DNA of 16,223 bases from Bacillota bacterium (lineage in GTDB: Bacteria > Bacillota > Clostridia > Lachnospirales > Lachnospiraceae): positions 1-16,223 of the forward strand of contig JAFAGA010000089.1 in the NCBI GenBank assembly GCA_023423045.1, in the 5' to 3' direction. The notes under the pieces are model-generated. The model was not told the origin of the DNA, did not search any database, and worked only from the letters and a program-made list of their open reading frames with translations. Positions 1-7,403 of this stretch are shown piece by piece; the stretch's first letter is position 1; every line of letters begins with the position of its first letter. The position numbers were made by a program, and so were the translations under genes.

Positions 1-143
1 ACGGACAATACAATCAGCAGACAGCGGATGCCGTACGGCTGTTCCAGCAGACCTTTGATCTTCCCCAGACCGGAATCGTGGATATGGCAACCTGGTACAA
101 AATTTCAGCTATCTATGTTGCCGTATCCCGAATCGCAGAATAG
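1..143 (+). CDS. 3' end of a peptidoglycan-binding domain protein (partial)
   Basis: The gene enters the window in the third forward frame (first full codon at 3) and stops at TAG 141-143, leaving 46 residues. The visible peptide contains DAVRLFQQTFDLPQTGIVD followed by ATWYKISAIYVAV. The pattern of an AV..FQ...L..TG.VD..TW helix is typical of the end of a PG_binding_1 domain, a three-helix module that attaches cell wall hydrolases or spore-associated proteins to peptidoglycan. The short tail ending in SRIAE resembles clostridial proteins with tandem PG-binding repeats, but that is from memory. The N-terminal part and any catalytic domain lie outside the window, so the enzyme class cannot be given. 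Its stop codon lies inside the left arm of a long inverted repeat. Confidence 0.7.
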   Translation, partial: GQYNQQTADAVRLFQQTFDLPQTGIVDMATWYKISAIYVAVSRIAE

Positions 144-250
144 CAGATTAGTAGTAAAGCCTTGGACGGCTGTATTCCATATGACCAGGAAAAGAACATA
201 TTGTTCTCTTCTGATCCTATCATACAGTGCCGTTCAAGGCTTCTCTGCTA
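141..250. repeat. Long imperfect inverted repeat (about 110 nt) between convergent genes
   Basis: The arms pair around a centre near position 200. The outermost pair is TAGCAGA (141-147) with TCTGCTA (244-250). Next come 157-175 with 222-242 (AAGCCTTG, one mismatch, ACGGC, then TGTAT after a small bulge). The apex is AGAACA-TAT-TGTTCT (193-207). The zone between arms and apex pairs imperfectly. It lies between the end of the peptidoglycan-binding gene (+) and the end of thiT (-), so a bidirectional terminator is one reading. However, no strong T-run follows the hairpin on either strand, so a small hairpin element or a 3'-end stabilising structure is also possible. Confidence 0.6.
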
Positions 251-279
251 AAAAATATTTATCCTCGTTTTACTCCTCT

Positions 280-951
280 TTATGTCAACTGACGCTTTAC
301 CATATTCAAAGCTTCCCGAACCGGAGGAACGAACAGCAGCACCAATGTTGCAGCCGCTTCCGGTACAATATAAGATGCATTATAACCCAAAGAATAGATT
401 AGGGGGTTCTGCCCTCCTGCATAGATTGCAAAGAAAATGACACCGGTAAGTACATGGCACAGATACCTTCCCGCCACTCCCAGGATATAACCCTTGACGA
501 GTCCAAACTTGGATTTCGCGAACGCACCGGATAAGCCCAAGCATCCAAAGGCAACGGGATAATCCAACAGCAATTGAACCGGATGTACCACATAGGGCTT
601 CAGAATCAGATCCAGCAAGCCGCAGGCAATTCCGGTTAATACACCCGTCCTGGTGCCGTAGAGATAGCCGATATAACAGATAAAGAACATCCGAAACAGC
701 GTAACTGATCCGCCGAAGGGAAAGTTAATCACTGTAAATACCGATGTGATTACCGACAGGGCCACTGCCATTGCGGCAAAGGCCAGCTGCTTGGCATCCG
801 GCTTTTTCTTGCCGCCTCCGCTAAAAACAAACATAGCAAGGAACAACAACGCAATTACCAGAAACAACGTCAGATTCCCTGCTGTTGTCGGAGAGTAACT
901 TCCGGACTCCGCATCCGTTAACACGAGAAAATCAAATACCTTTTGAAACAT
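280..951 (-). CDS. thiT: Thiamine ECF transporter substrate-binding subunit ThiT
   Basis: This is a 223-residue, very hydrophobic protein resembling the ThiT family, the membrane-embedded thiamine-binding S component of energy-coupling factor importers. It would work with a shared EcfT/EcfA module that is not in this window. Residues 60-210 contain family-like stretches: FPFGGSVTLFRMF near 77-89, YVVHPVQLLLDYPVAF near 120-135, GRYLCHVLTGVIFF near 161-174, and YNASYIVPE near 190-198. An additional hydrophobic segment (about 27-44) and a GGGKKK turn precede the core, so the N-terminus is longer than a minimal ThiT. The ATG at 951 has a good ribosome binding site (AAAGGAGG, 960-967) with 8 nt spacing. 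A TPP riboswitch directly upstream strongly supports thiamine as the substrate. Confidence 0.92.
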   Translation of the reverse strand: MFQKVFDFLVLTDAESGSYSPTTAGNLTLFLVIALLFLAMFVFSGGGKKKPDAKQLAFAAMAVALSVITSVFTVINFPFGGSVTLFRMFFICYIGYLYGTRTGVLTGIACGLLDLILKPYVVHPVQLLLDYPVAFGCLGLSGAFAKSKFGLVKGYILGVAGRYLCHVLTGVIFFAIYAGGQNPLIYSLGYNASYIVPEAAATLVLLFVPPVREALNMVKRQLT

Positions 952-982
952 AAAAAAATCCTCCTTTTCATTGCATCGGAGG

Positions 983-1084
983 GGGCCACTTGATTGCTTC
1001 CTTCCGCCGGTATTATCCGGATCAAGTAGTGAGGGTCAGCGTGTATTCGGACACGCCTCTCAGCCCTGGGCTCCCCTAGCATTT
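983..1084 (-). promoter_or_regulatory. TPP (thiamine pyrophosphate) riboswitch
   Basis: Read on the minus strand, the leader shows the conserved THI-element blocks in order: AGGGGAGCCC, then GGGCTGAGA, a variable hairpin GCGTGT-CCGAAT-ACACGC, ACCCT, CTTGATCCGGATAATACCGG, and CGGAAGGAAG. These are the conserved CUGAGA and GGAUAAU/GGAAGG signatures of the aptamer that binds thiamine pyrophosphate. It lies between a consensus promoter and the thiT ribosome binding site and would lower thiT expression when thiamine is plentiful. The 3' flank contains CCTCC (978-982), able to pair with the GGAGG ribosome binding site (960-964), which suggests translational control, although the following T-run also permits a termination model. 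Confidence 0.95.
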
Positions 1085-1112
1085 AATAAAATGATATTAA
1101 TTGTACTGCCTA

Positions 1113-1141
1113 ATCATATCCAATAATAAAGGGACTGTCAA
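1113..1141 (-). promoter_or_regulatory. Predicted sigma-A type promoter for thiT
   Basis: On the minus strand TTGACA (1136-1141) is followed after exactly 17 nt by TATGAT (1113-1118). Transcription would begin near 1106, some 20-25 nt before the riboswitch aptamer, so the whole aptamer would be in the transcript. Confidence 0.75.
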
Positions 1142-1155
1142 TAGATTTTTTAGAC

Positions 1156-1184
1156 TTGTTTTTGACGTTTTCTTTTATTATACT
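1156..1184 (+). promoter_or_regulatory. Possible promoter for the amidase gene
   Basis: TTGTTT (1156-1161), a 17-nt spacer and TATACT (1179-1184) lie about 95 nt before the chosen amidase start. An overlapping TTGACG (1162-1167) is an alternative -35 with a less suitable spacer. The A/T-rich divergent region with thiT makes chance matches easy, so this is tentative. Confidence 0.4.
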
Positions 1185-1280
1185 CTTACTATAACCATAA
1201 ATATAGTGAATGAAGATGATGGCTTTTTGATCTCAGATCTGTAATGATAAAGTATAAAAACATGGAGGATGATTGATACG

Positions 1281-2267
1281 ATGAAATATAATTATAAAAT
1301 ACTGATGATACTTTGTGCTCTGTTGTTAGCAGTCCTTTCCCTGACTTCCTGCCTGGGGAAAAAGGAGACGGTCAAAACAGTATTTGGTCCGGAAAATGCT
1401 GAGGCCAAGACTTCTGCCGACACAATCATTTCTCCTACTTTACCTGCCGAGAAGAATAGCGAACCAATAAAGTCAAAGGCACCAATCAAACCGGAAACGG
1501 CACCGACGCCGACCGACCTCCCCAAAGAGAAAAATGCAGTTTCAAAATCAGATAAGTCAGACATTATTACCCCTACCCCCAAAGCAGAGAAGACTCCGAA
1601 AAAGGGAGCAAACTCAGATAAGATCGATAAATCAGCCACGCGGATCATTGCCATCGATGCCGGACACCAGGGCAAGGGTAACAGCAAAAAGGAACCCATC
1701 GGTCCGGGTTCCCGGGTAACAAAAGCGAAGGTCACCTCAGGAACACAGGGCGTCGCTACGGGCGTTCCGGAATACAAGCTGACTCTTGTGATTGCCCTTA
1801 AGGTAAAGGAGGAGCTGCTCAACCGCGGATATGATGTATTCATGATCCGGGAAACCCATGATGTGAACCTAAGTAATAAGGAGCGTGCCGAGATGGCCAA
1901 TGAAAGTGGTGCAGACCTGTTCATCCGCATCCACGCAGACGGTTCCGAGAATTCCAGTGTCAGCGGAACCAGCACCCTCTACCCCTCCAAGGATAATCCC
2001 TATGTGCCCCAGTTGAGCAAGGACAGCTATACTCTATCCAAATCCATTGTTGATGCCATGTGCAAACGCACGAAAGCCAAGAACCGAGGCGCCATCGCCA
2101 GGGATGATATGAGCGGAATCAATTGGTGCACCATTCCTGTAAGTATCATTGAGATGGGCTATATGTCCAATAAAAAAGAAGATAAACTAATGCAAACGGA
2201 GAAATATCAGGATAAGCTGGTACAGGGAATCTGCGACGGTATCGATGATTATTACAAAAAAAAGTGA
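1281..2267 (+). CDS. Lipoprotein N-acetylmuramoyl-L-alanine amidase (Amidase_3)
   Basis: This is a 328-residue exported zinc amidase that should cleave the bond between N-acetylmuramic acid and L-alanine in peptidoglycan. Residues 1-24 form a lipoprotein signal ending in the lipobox LTSC (Cys24), so it is predicted to be anchored to the outer face of the membrane. Residues 25-118 are a low-complexity linker rich in Lys, Pro, Thr and Ser. The Amidase_3 domain (about 121-325) shows the expected zinc ligands: His129 in DAGHQG, Glu165 in PEYKLTL and His218 in RIHADG. The catalytic Glu291 is in IEMGYMSN. I chose ATG 1281 because the ribosome binding site GGAGG (1264-1268) directly abuts the in-frame ATG at 1269, which leaves no spacing for that start. 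From 1281 the spacing is 12 nt. The gene converges on the third binding-protein gene with only 15 nt between stops. Confidence 0.93.
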   Translation: MKYNYKILMILCALLLAVLSLTSCLGKKETVKTVFGPENAEAKTSADTIISPTLPAEKNSEPIKSKAPIKPETAPTPTDLPKEKNAVSKSDKSDIITPTPKAEKTPKKGANSDKIDKSATRIIAIDAGHQGKGNSKKEPIGPGSRVTKAKVTSGTQGVATGVPEYKLTLVIALKVKEELLNRGYDVFMIRETHDVNLSNKERAEMANESGADLFIRIHADGSENSSVSGTSTLYPSKDNPYVPQLSKDSYTLSKSIVDAMCKRTKAKNRGAIARDDMSGINWCTIPVSIIEMGYMSNKKEDKLMQTEKYQDKLVQGICDGIDDYYKKK

Positions 2268-2282
2268 TGCCTCAAATATTAA

Positions 2283-3599
2283 CTACTCATTAAAAAAGAT
2301 ATATGCCCGGTCTTGCATCTGCCGGGCACACTCCTCGGCGGAAATCAGATCTTTGTTATAGTCCTCCAAGATATGACTTAATGCCATATCTAATTGTACA
2401 TCATAGAAGCTCTTCTTATTTAAGCTTCTATTTATCGCATCCATGGAAGATATGAATCCTTTATCCCCATGAGCATAATAATCTGCCAGTTTCATAAAGT
2501 TTTTACGGTTAATAGGCATGGCATAATAATACGGGAAATTTTCAAAGTAACTTGGGGATTGTTTCTCTTGGAACTCATACTGTTTTTCGCCAATTAAAAA
2601 CTTTAAAAATTCCCATGCAAGGTCTTTTTTTTCAGAGGCAGAGGAAATCGCCATGTTTATTCCTATTCCGGAAAAGGTATTTTTACCATCACTGGAGAGT
2701 AATATAATAGGTTTTGATGCCGCCACGCTGGATGCAGAGATGAAATCCCAATCCAGGAAAGTCGCTCTGAGCATATGAATGAGCGATTCTGCTCCAACAA
2801 ATTCAAAGGGCTCCGTAGGCGGTATAATACCGCCACCCCTATCAGTAAAAGGAAGTGCCTTTCTATCCTTTAAAAAACGCACAAATCCTTCGGAATCCAG
2901 GGAAGCTGTCATTGCATCCGTATCCAGATATATTCCATTCTCATATTCGTTAAAAGCAATCTCTGAAAGCGGAGATTGATCCAAAACGCTTGTTTCATTA
3001 AGAAGGTTACTTTCCATAGCCCGGTCATAAATATTCTTTATATCTGTATAGCTCATACCCTCCAACAACTCAATGGATAATCCGTCGACTACTTCCATAT
3101 TCATAAGGAATAAATAATAGGTAAAGGCTTGAGGCAGCCAGAATAACTGCCCTTTATATTCATATTCACAAAGAATATTGGTATAGTAGTCCTCCAGGGA
3201 AAAGGAAGGATCCCCCTTCATATAAGTATATAAATCCTCAAATAGCCCACTGTCAGCATATCTATATGCGGAAATCATTTCGATGGAATAAATATCTGCT
3301 CCGCCCCCGCTCATAAGCTCTGTAAGCATCGCATCCGTCATTTCTCCAAGTTCAGCAATATTATGAAATACTTGCTCCGAACTTCTTATATTTACCTTAA
3401 CATCAGGGTGTTCCAGCATGAAATGATCCGTTATTTTCTTCATGTAATCAGGCCAAAATATAGTGTCAATCGTCAGTTCTCCGGTAAGTGCGTCCCTATT
3501 GCCAACGGGATCATTGAAATCCACCGTGTCCCTCCTATGACAGGCGAGTAAATTGCTTAATAACAGTAAAGTCAACATTATAGTTACTATTCTTTTCAT
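2283..3599 (-). CDS. Extracellular solute-binding lipoprotein C (third SBP of the operon)
   Basis: This 438-residue protein has a lipoprotein signal with lipobox LLAC (Cys20) and a body typical of family 1 extracellular solute-binding proteins of carbohydrate importers. The early part has ELTIDTIFWPDYMKKITDHF followed by HPDVKVNI. Near 95-150 come LMSGGGADIY and FEDLYTYMKGDPSF with EDYYTN, the counterpart of the same block in SBP A and B. Toward the end are KDLAWEFLKFLI and PINRKNFMKLA. The C-terminus AEECARQMQDRAYIFF matches the AEECA.Q.QERAEIYLKE end of the other two. It is clearly related to them but much more diverged, and it lacks their CQRQ..EEIY start. The ATG at 3599 has GGGGA at suitable spacing. 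It is last in the operon, 22 nt after the small membrane protein. The ligand is unknown; a sugar is the default guess. Confidence 0.85.
   Translation of the reverse strand: MKRIVTIMLTLLLLSNLLACHRRDTVDFNDPVGNRDALTGELTIDTIFWPDYMKKITDHFMLEHPDVKVNIRSSEQVFHNIAELGEMTDAMLTELMSGGGADIYSIEMISAYRYADSGLFEDLYTYMKGDPSFSLEDYYTNILCEYEYKGQLFWLPQAFTYYLFLMNMEVVDGLSIELLEGMSYTDIKNIYDRAMESNLLNETSVLDQSPLSEIAFNEYENGIYLDTDAMTASLDSEGFVRFLKDRKALPFTDRGGGIIPPTEPFEFVGAESLIHMLRATFLDWDFISASSVAASKPIILLSSDGKNTFSGIGINMAISSASEKKDLAWEFLKFLIGEKQYEFQEKQSPSYFENFPYYYAMPINRKNFMKLADYYAHGDKGFISSMDAINRSLNKKSFYDVQLDMALSHILEDYNKDLISAEECARQMQDRAYIFFNE
2286..2327 (-). terminator. Possible weak terminator at the end of the SBP operon
   Basis: On the minus strand GCCCGG (2322-2327) and CCGGGC (2305-2310) form a perfect 6-bp stem with an 11-nt loop, followed seven bases later by six T residues. 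It lies inside the last codons of SBP C. The gap before the T-run makes it weaker than a classic terminator. No better hairpin is visible before the transcript would run into the amidase gene. Confidence 0.3.
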
Positions 3600-3621
3600 G
3601 AATTAATTCCCCATCTCTGAT

Positions 3622-4071
3622 TTACCTCAGCCTTAGCTGCACTTCCAGCCCTTCATATATATACTCACTGTCGATATCCGCAGCAATAGGCAGGCTGTCA
3701 TCCATTCTCCACAACACGATAATATTCTCCGAATCGCTGTCCATAGGCCAATACGCCACCTCCGTCTGCTTGATCCGGTAACGCTTTCCCCAAGGTCCTT
3801 CCTCCTCAGCCACCATATTCACCTTCATCTTCTCTGTGCCATCATCATAAAGACAGGTTCGGGACAGAGTCATATTATATACATTCTCTCCTTCCCCCGC
3901 AAAGCCCTTCAGCTTCTTGCCGTCATAATCAATTCGGGCCGGGGCGGGCTTTGACAGATAGGCGATGGGGAGATTTTTATAATAGTTATTGATACAATAC
4001 AGGGTTGCCGCCCCAACAAGGAGCAGATAGACCGCAGCAAAGATAAGAACTATTTTTCTGCTTATCTTCAT
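3622..4071 (-). CDS. Small one-pass membrane protein of unknown function in the importer operon
   Basis: This is a 149-residue protein that I do not recognise. One strong hydrophobic segment (about 7-27), preceded by positive charges (MKISRK), suggests an N-terminal anchor with the remaining 120 residues outside the cell. There is no lipobox: Cys26 follows LY, not a lipobox pattern. The outer part is rich in acidic and aromatic residues and ends in VQLRLR. It has a very good ribosome binding site (AAGGAGGAGG) before ATG 4071 and starts 15 nt after the MalG-type permease gene, with SBP C 22 nt further on. Translational coupling and position suggest an accessory role in the importer, but no function can be assigned from sequence. 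Confidence 0.75.
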   Translation of the reverse strand: MKISRKIVLIFAAVYLLLVGAATLYCINNYYKNLPIAYLSKPAPARIDYDGKKLKGFAGEGENVYNMTLSRTCLYDDGTEKMKVNMVAEEEGPWGKRYRIKQTEVAYWPMDSDSENIIVLWRMDDSLPIAADIDSEYIYEGLEVQLRLR

Positions 4072-4086
4072 TTTGATTCCTCCTCC

Positions 4087-4962
4087 TTATTTCAAACTGG
4101 ATAGGCCAATTCCCTGGGCCAGATAATCCTGCCCAAAGGCAAAAACCAGCAGGGCAGGGATCATATAGAATACTGAGACTGCGAAGAAGATCCCCGGACT
4201 TTGCAGCGCAACATTTCCAAAGAATACGGACAGAGGATTCCTATAGGTTCCCTCTATAAAGACCACCGCCTGGTCAATAATATTCCAATTATCCGCAAAA
4301 AGCAGCACAAAGAAAGCTGCTACCACGGAATTCAAGTTCGGCCTGACAATCTTGTTGTATACGGACCACTCACCTGCACCGTCAATCCTTGCCGCCTCAT
4401 TGCATTCCTTCGGAAAGGCTTTTAGCTGCTGACGCACCAGGAATACACCCAGGGGATGGAACATCGCAGGGAGAATGATTGCCAGATAGCTGTTCCTGAT
4501 CCCCAGCCACCCTGCCACGATAAAATTAGGCACCAGCAATATCTGGGTCGGCATGAGCATTACGATCAGATAGAGGAAGAATATGACCTCCTTTCCCTTC
4601 CAGCGCATTCCCTCAAAGGCATATGCGGTGAGCGGAGCAATCAGGCATTGTCCCAGCAGGATGGGAATAATCAGAATAACAGAGTTCCAGAACAATCTGA
4701 AATATTCCGGGCCCTGAGTCAGCAATTGATGATACTGCTCCAGTGTAAACCGGTCCGGAATCAGTCCAAGCCTCACATAATGCAGACCATTGGCTGTAAA
4801 ATCCGAGGAATTGTTTTCCGTAATCTCATTGGTATACCGGTTGACAATCTCCTCTCCGGGCATAAAGGAATTGACCAGGGTAAAGAATACCGGGAATACT
4901 GCTGTCAACGCAGCCAATACAACAATGATTATAATTAGTGCTTTTACCAGCTTTCTCTTCAT
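4087..4962 (-). CDS. Carbohydrate ABC transporter permease, MalG type
   Basis: This 291-residue polytopic membrane protein is the second permease half of a CUT1-type importer. Hydrophobic segments are visible near 8-30, 92-115, 126-150, 155-175, 210-225 and 255-280. The cytoplasmic EAA loop, which contacts the ATPase, reads NEAARIDGAGEWSVYNKIV at about 188-206, a good match to the family consensus EAA..DGA. A long extracellular stretch between the first two segments (about 33-88) includes LIPDRFTLEQYHQL, typical of MalG-like proteins. The ATG at 4962 is preceded by GGAGG, and the gene begins 12 nt after the stop of the MalF-type partner. No ATPase gene is in the operon, so energy coupling must come from a shared subunit elsewhere. 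Confidence 0.92.
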   Translation of the reverse strand: MKRKLVKALIIIIVVLAALTAVFPVFFTLVNSFMPGEEIVNRYTNEITENNSSDFTANGLHYVRLGLIPDRFTLEQYHQLLTQGPEYFRLFWNSVILIIPILLGQCLIAPLTAYAFEGMRWKGKEVIFFLYLIVMLMPTQILLVPNFIVAGWLGIRNSYLAIILPAMFHPLGVFLVRQQLKAFPKECNEAARIDGAGEWSVYNKIVRPNLNSVVAAFFVLLFADNWNIIDQAVVFIEGTYRNPLSVFFGNVALQSPGIFFAVSVFYMIPALLVFAFGQDYLAQGIGLSSLK

Positions 4963-4974
4963 TCCTTCCCCCTC

Positions 4975-5832
4975 CTATTGGTAATTGTCCGTCAGCTTCT
5001 TCTGGATCCGGTATAGAACCAAAAGTACGATACCGATCACCAGGAACATGAGATATGCCGCACTGGCAAGCTTTTGCATACTCAGCGAAAGGAACTGATT
5101 GTTCATATAGTGCTGGAGCATATAAATCTCCGTGGAGGGATATCCTCCATATAATATGTACACTTCCTTAAATACACGAAAGGAATTAACGATGGACATC
5201 AAAAGAACAACAAAGGTAGTGGGAGAAAGATAAATTAATGTAACACGGAAGAACTTGGATATCGCACCTCCGCCTTCTATCTCCATCAATTCATAATAGC
5301 TTCTGGGAATCCAGTTCAATCCCGACCAGAAAAGCACCACATTATAGCTGACATTCTTCCAGAGGAATATTACAACCAATATTCCCATCTTCCATTGATG
5401 ATCTGCCGTCCACTGATAGGACAGCCCGAGCCTCAGTAAAAGCTCATTCCAGAGTCCGTTATTTTCAAACAAAACCTTCCAGAAAAATACGATAGTGCCC
5501 GACGGAACAATAAGAGGAAGTAAAATGATAATCGTTGCCATCATTCTTCCCCTCGTCAGTTTCTGAAGACAGATAGCCACAAGCAGCGCAACTATCATTC
5601 CCAAGGGCACCGCCATTCCGATAAACCTTACGGTATTACCCGACGCTTTCAGGAACAGGTCGTTCTTCAGCGCAGCGACAAAATTATCAAGGCCCACAAA
5701 GTTTCTGCTGCCCAGGTTATCGATTAGCGAATAATAAAAAGAATAAAGAAATGGGATACAATAAAAAAGCATTACCCCAGTTAAGCTGGGTAACAAGAAT
5801 AGCCAATACAGATACGACGATTTTCGTTTCAT
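4975..5832 (-). CDS. Carbohydrate ABC transporter permease, MalF/UgpA type
   Basis: This 285-residue polytopic protein is the first permease half of the importer. The N-terminus YLYWLFLLPSLTGVMLFY and the following IPFLYSFYYSL are typical of the family, and GLDNFVAAL matches the usual GLxNF start of the first outer loop. The EAA loop reads YELMEIEGGGAISKFFRVTL at about 180-199, in which the usual EAA is ELM and IDGA is IEGG, a degenerate but recognisable version. I chose ATG 5832 because GGGGGAG stands at ideal spacing before it. The frame stays open to a TTG at 5889 that would add 19 residues; that upstream part resembles the start of an SBP gene rather than a permease (see findings). It follows SBP B by 136 nt. 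Confidence 0.92.
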   Translation of the reverse strand: MKRKSSYLYWLFLLPSLTGVMLFYCIPFLYSFYYSLIDNLGSRNFVGLDNFVAALKNDLFLKASGNTVRFIGMAVPLGMIVALLVAICLQKLTRGRMMATIIILLPLIVPSGTIVFFWKVLFENNGLWNELLLRLGLSYQWTADHQWKMGILVVIFLWKNVSYNVVLFWSGLNWIPRSYYELMEIEGGGAISKFFRVTLIYLSPTTFVVLLMSIVNSFRVFKEVYILYGGYPSTEIYMLQHYMNNQFLSLSMQKLASAAYLMFLVIGIVLLVLYRIQKKLTDNYQ

Positions 5833-5930
5833 TTTGTACTCCCCCTTAGGATAGATGAACGTTAAAACAACCTTGAAGTTTATTCTCAATCGAGCACCCC
5901 ATTCCTTTTGTACATATTCTTTTTTTAATG
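5833..5930 (-). other. SBP-like leader and start region, possible gene remnant
   Basis: Between SBP B and the permease, the minus strand contains AATGGGGTG, then TTG (5889) and an open frame reading RINFKVVLTFIYP before the permease ribosome binding site. The SBP B gene starts the same way: AATGGGGTG, then TTG (7354) and KIRFKAVSIILC. An ATATGTA-containing stretch precedes the ribosome binding site in both. The simplest reading is a duplicated SBP start left behind by a rearrangement; an alternative is a real 19-residue extension of the permease. Confidence 0.45.
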
Positions 5931-5968
5931 GATTTCTTGAATTAATATCATCTGCAAAGGTATTTCTT

Positions 5969-7354
5969 TTACTCCTTCAAATAAATCTCCGCCCTCTCCT
6001 GTATCTGTTTGGCACACTCCTCCGCAGTCATTCTTCCACCATAAAATTCAGCTGTAATTTTTTTGATTTCTTCATAAAGCAAAGAAGATTCACCAAAAAA
6101 ACCTATTGTATTTAATTTAGAATTCCATCCGTCAATCGTATGGACAGCCTCTTCCCGCCCATCGCCAAATACACTCTCTAAGCATTTTAGTGTATTATTT
6201 CTATTAATGGGCATTCCTATGATCTTCCAGGCTCCTGAATCCTGCAGTAGTTCCAAAGGCTTCTCTTCAATAGAAAAGCGAATAAATTTCCATGCTAATT
6301 CCTTATTCTTCGAGGTGGATGGAATTGCTAAGGCTTTATAAGGGAGATAATAATAATCCCCATTGGAAACAGACAACGGTATCGGGGACGTGAGATTGGA
6401 TGGATGTTCATAAAATACCTTCACATTCTCTTTATTGGTGTAATCAGAAGCGATCAGAAGGCAAAGATCATTTTCCTCTGCCCTGTCCCAATAATCCCAT
6501 CCATAAAAACGACTTCCTGCAATCTCTACCTCCCGTTCCGAGGGCCAATCAATTCTTTTCATCTCATTCAGAAACTCAACAAACTCCGGTGACTGAAAGC
6601 TTACCCTGCCATGTTTCACATCAAAATACCTTGTATATTCTGCTCCTTCTAAGTTCATCAAACAACGATACTGTGCCATGATCAGCTTATCATTATTGGG
6701 GGCGATTTTATGAAACAGATCCGTGAGTTCCTTATAATTCACAGAAGCCCCCTGCGGCTCTTTTATTTGATGGTCCTCCAGCAATGTTTTATTGAAGCGG
6801 ACTAGGTATTCGAGAAAGCTTCCCGGCATTACCCACAGCTTGCCATCCTGTTCCATTCCTTCAAAGATATTGGTATAATAGTCCTCTTTCCGAAACTCCG
6901 GGTCGTTTTCCATAAAAGGGTATAGGTCTTCTAAAAGATTATTTTCCCCATATTTTCTGTATGGTAATCCGCTCGGATCAATAACATCTCCTGCCGTTCC
7001 ACTCATTAAATCAACAGGTACATTCATTGCATACTCCAAATACAATGCATTCTCACTGTTTGATCCATGGCTAAAAGTTACCTTGACATTAGGATACTTC
7101 TTGTTAAATGCTTGAACCAACCAGTCATACATCAGGGGATGAGCATAAAACATCAGTTCTCCCTCTATCTCATCAATCTCCCCCTGTTCATCCCTTCCGG
7201 TATCCTCAATACCGGAGCCGTCAGCATTTCGCATTAGATTTTCCGGCTCGCTTGTATAGAGTTGATAGATCTCTTCATTTTGCCTCTGACAGCTGGTAAG
7301 GAATACTAATATCAGACATAGTATTATGGAAACAGCTTTAAATCTTATCTTCAA
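5969..7354 (-). CDS. Extracellular solute-binding lipoprotein B
   Basis: This is a 461-residue lipoprotein (lipobox FLTSC, Cys22) of the family 1 solute-binding type, which would deliver a ligand, probably a sugar or oligosaccharide, to the permease pair encoded next. After the Cys it reads QRQNEEIYQLYTSEPEN, close to SBP A. Further shared blocks are FNKKYPNVKV (about 83-92), DLMSGTAGDVID, NNLLEDLYPFMENDP and EDYYTNIFE, and toward the end NKELAWKFIRFSIEEKP, PINRNNTLK.LES and AEECAKQIQERAEIYLKE. The start is a TTG at 7354 with GGGGTG upstream, because no ATG is positioned to include the whole signal peptide. It follows SBP A by 49 nt and is about half identical to it by eye, so the two are tandem duplicates. 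Confidence 0.9.
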   Translation of the reverse strand: MKIRFKAVSIILCLILVFLTSCQRQNEEIYQLYTSEPENLMRNADGSGIEDTGRDEQGEIDEIEGELMFYAHPLMYDWLVQAFNKKYPNVKVTFSHGSNSENALYLEYAMNVPVDLMSGTAGDVIDPSGLPYRKYGENNLLEDLYPFMENDPEFRKEDYYTNIFEGMEQDGKLWVMPGSFLEYLVRFNKTLLEDHQIKEPQGASVNYKELTDLFHKIAPNNDKLIMAQYRCLMNLEGAEYTRYFDVKHGRVSFQSPEFVEFLNEMKRIDWPSEREVEIAGSRFYGWDYWDRAEENDLCLLIASDYTNKENVKVFYEHPSNLTSPIPLSVSNGDYYYLPYKALAIPSTSKNKELAWKFIRFSIEEKPLELLQDSGAWKIIGMPINRNNTLKCLESVFGDGREEAVHTIDGWNSKLNTIGFFGESSLLYEEIKKITAEFYGGRMTAEECAKQIQERAEIYLKE

Positions 7355-7403
7355 GCAATCACCCCATTGTACAATAATTTTACATATAAAAATGCCTTTA
7401 GCC

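Noticed and set aside
28..402. 124-codon plus-strand frame at the left edge
   Set aside because: It overlaps the true reading frame of the peptidoglycan-binding tail, runs through the inverted repeat and into the antisense of thiT, and has no family resemblance.
1269..1280. Upstream ATG of the amidase as start
   Set aside because: The ribosome binding site GGAGG ends directly against this ATG, leaving no spacing; the ATG at 1281 also gives a cleaner lipoprotein signal.
1292..1975. Long open frame on the minus strand opposite the amidase gene
   Set aside because: It is antisense to a well-supported amidase with all catalytic residues, has no ribosome binding site, and its protein looks random.
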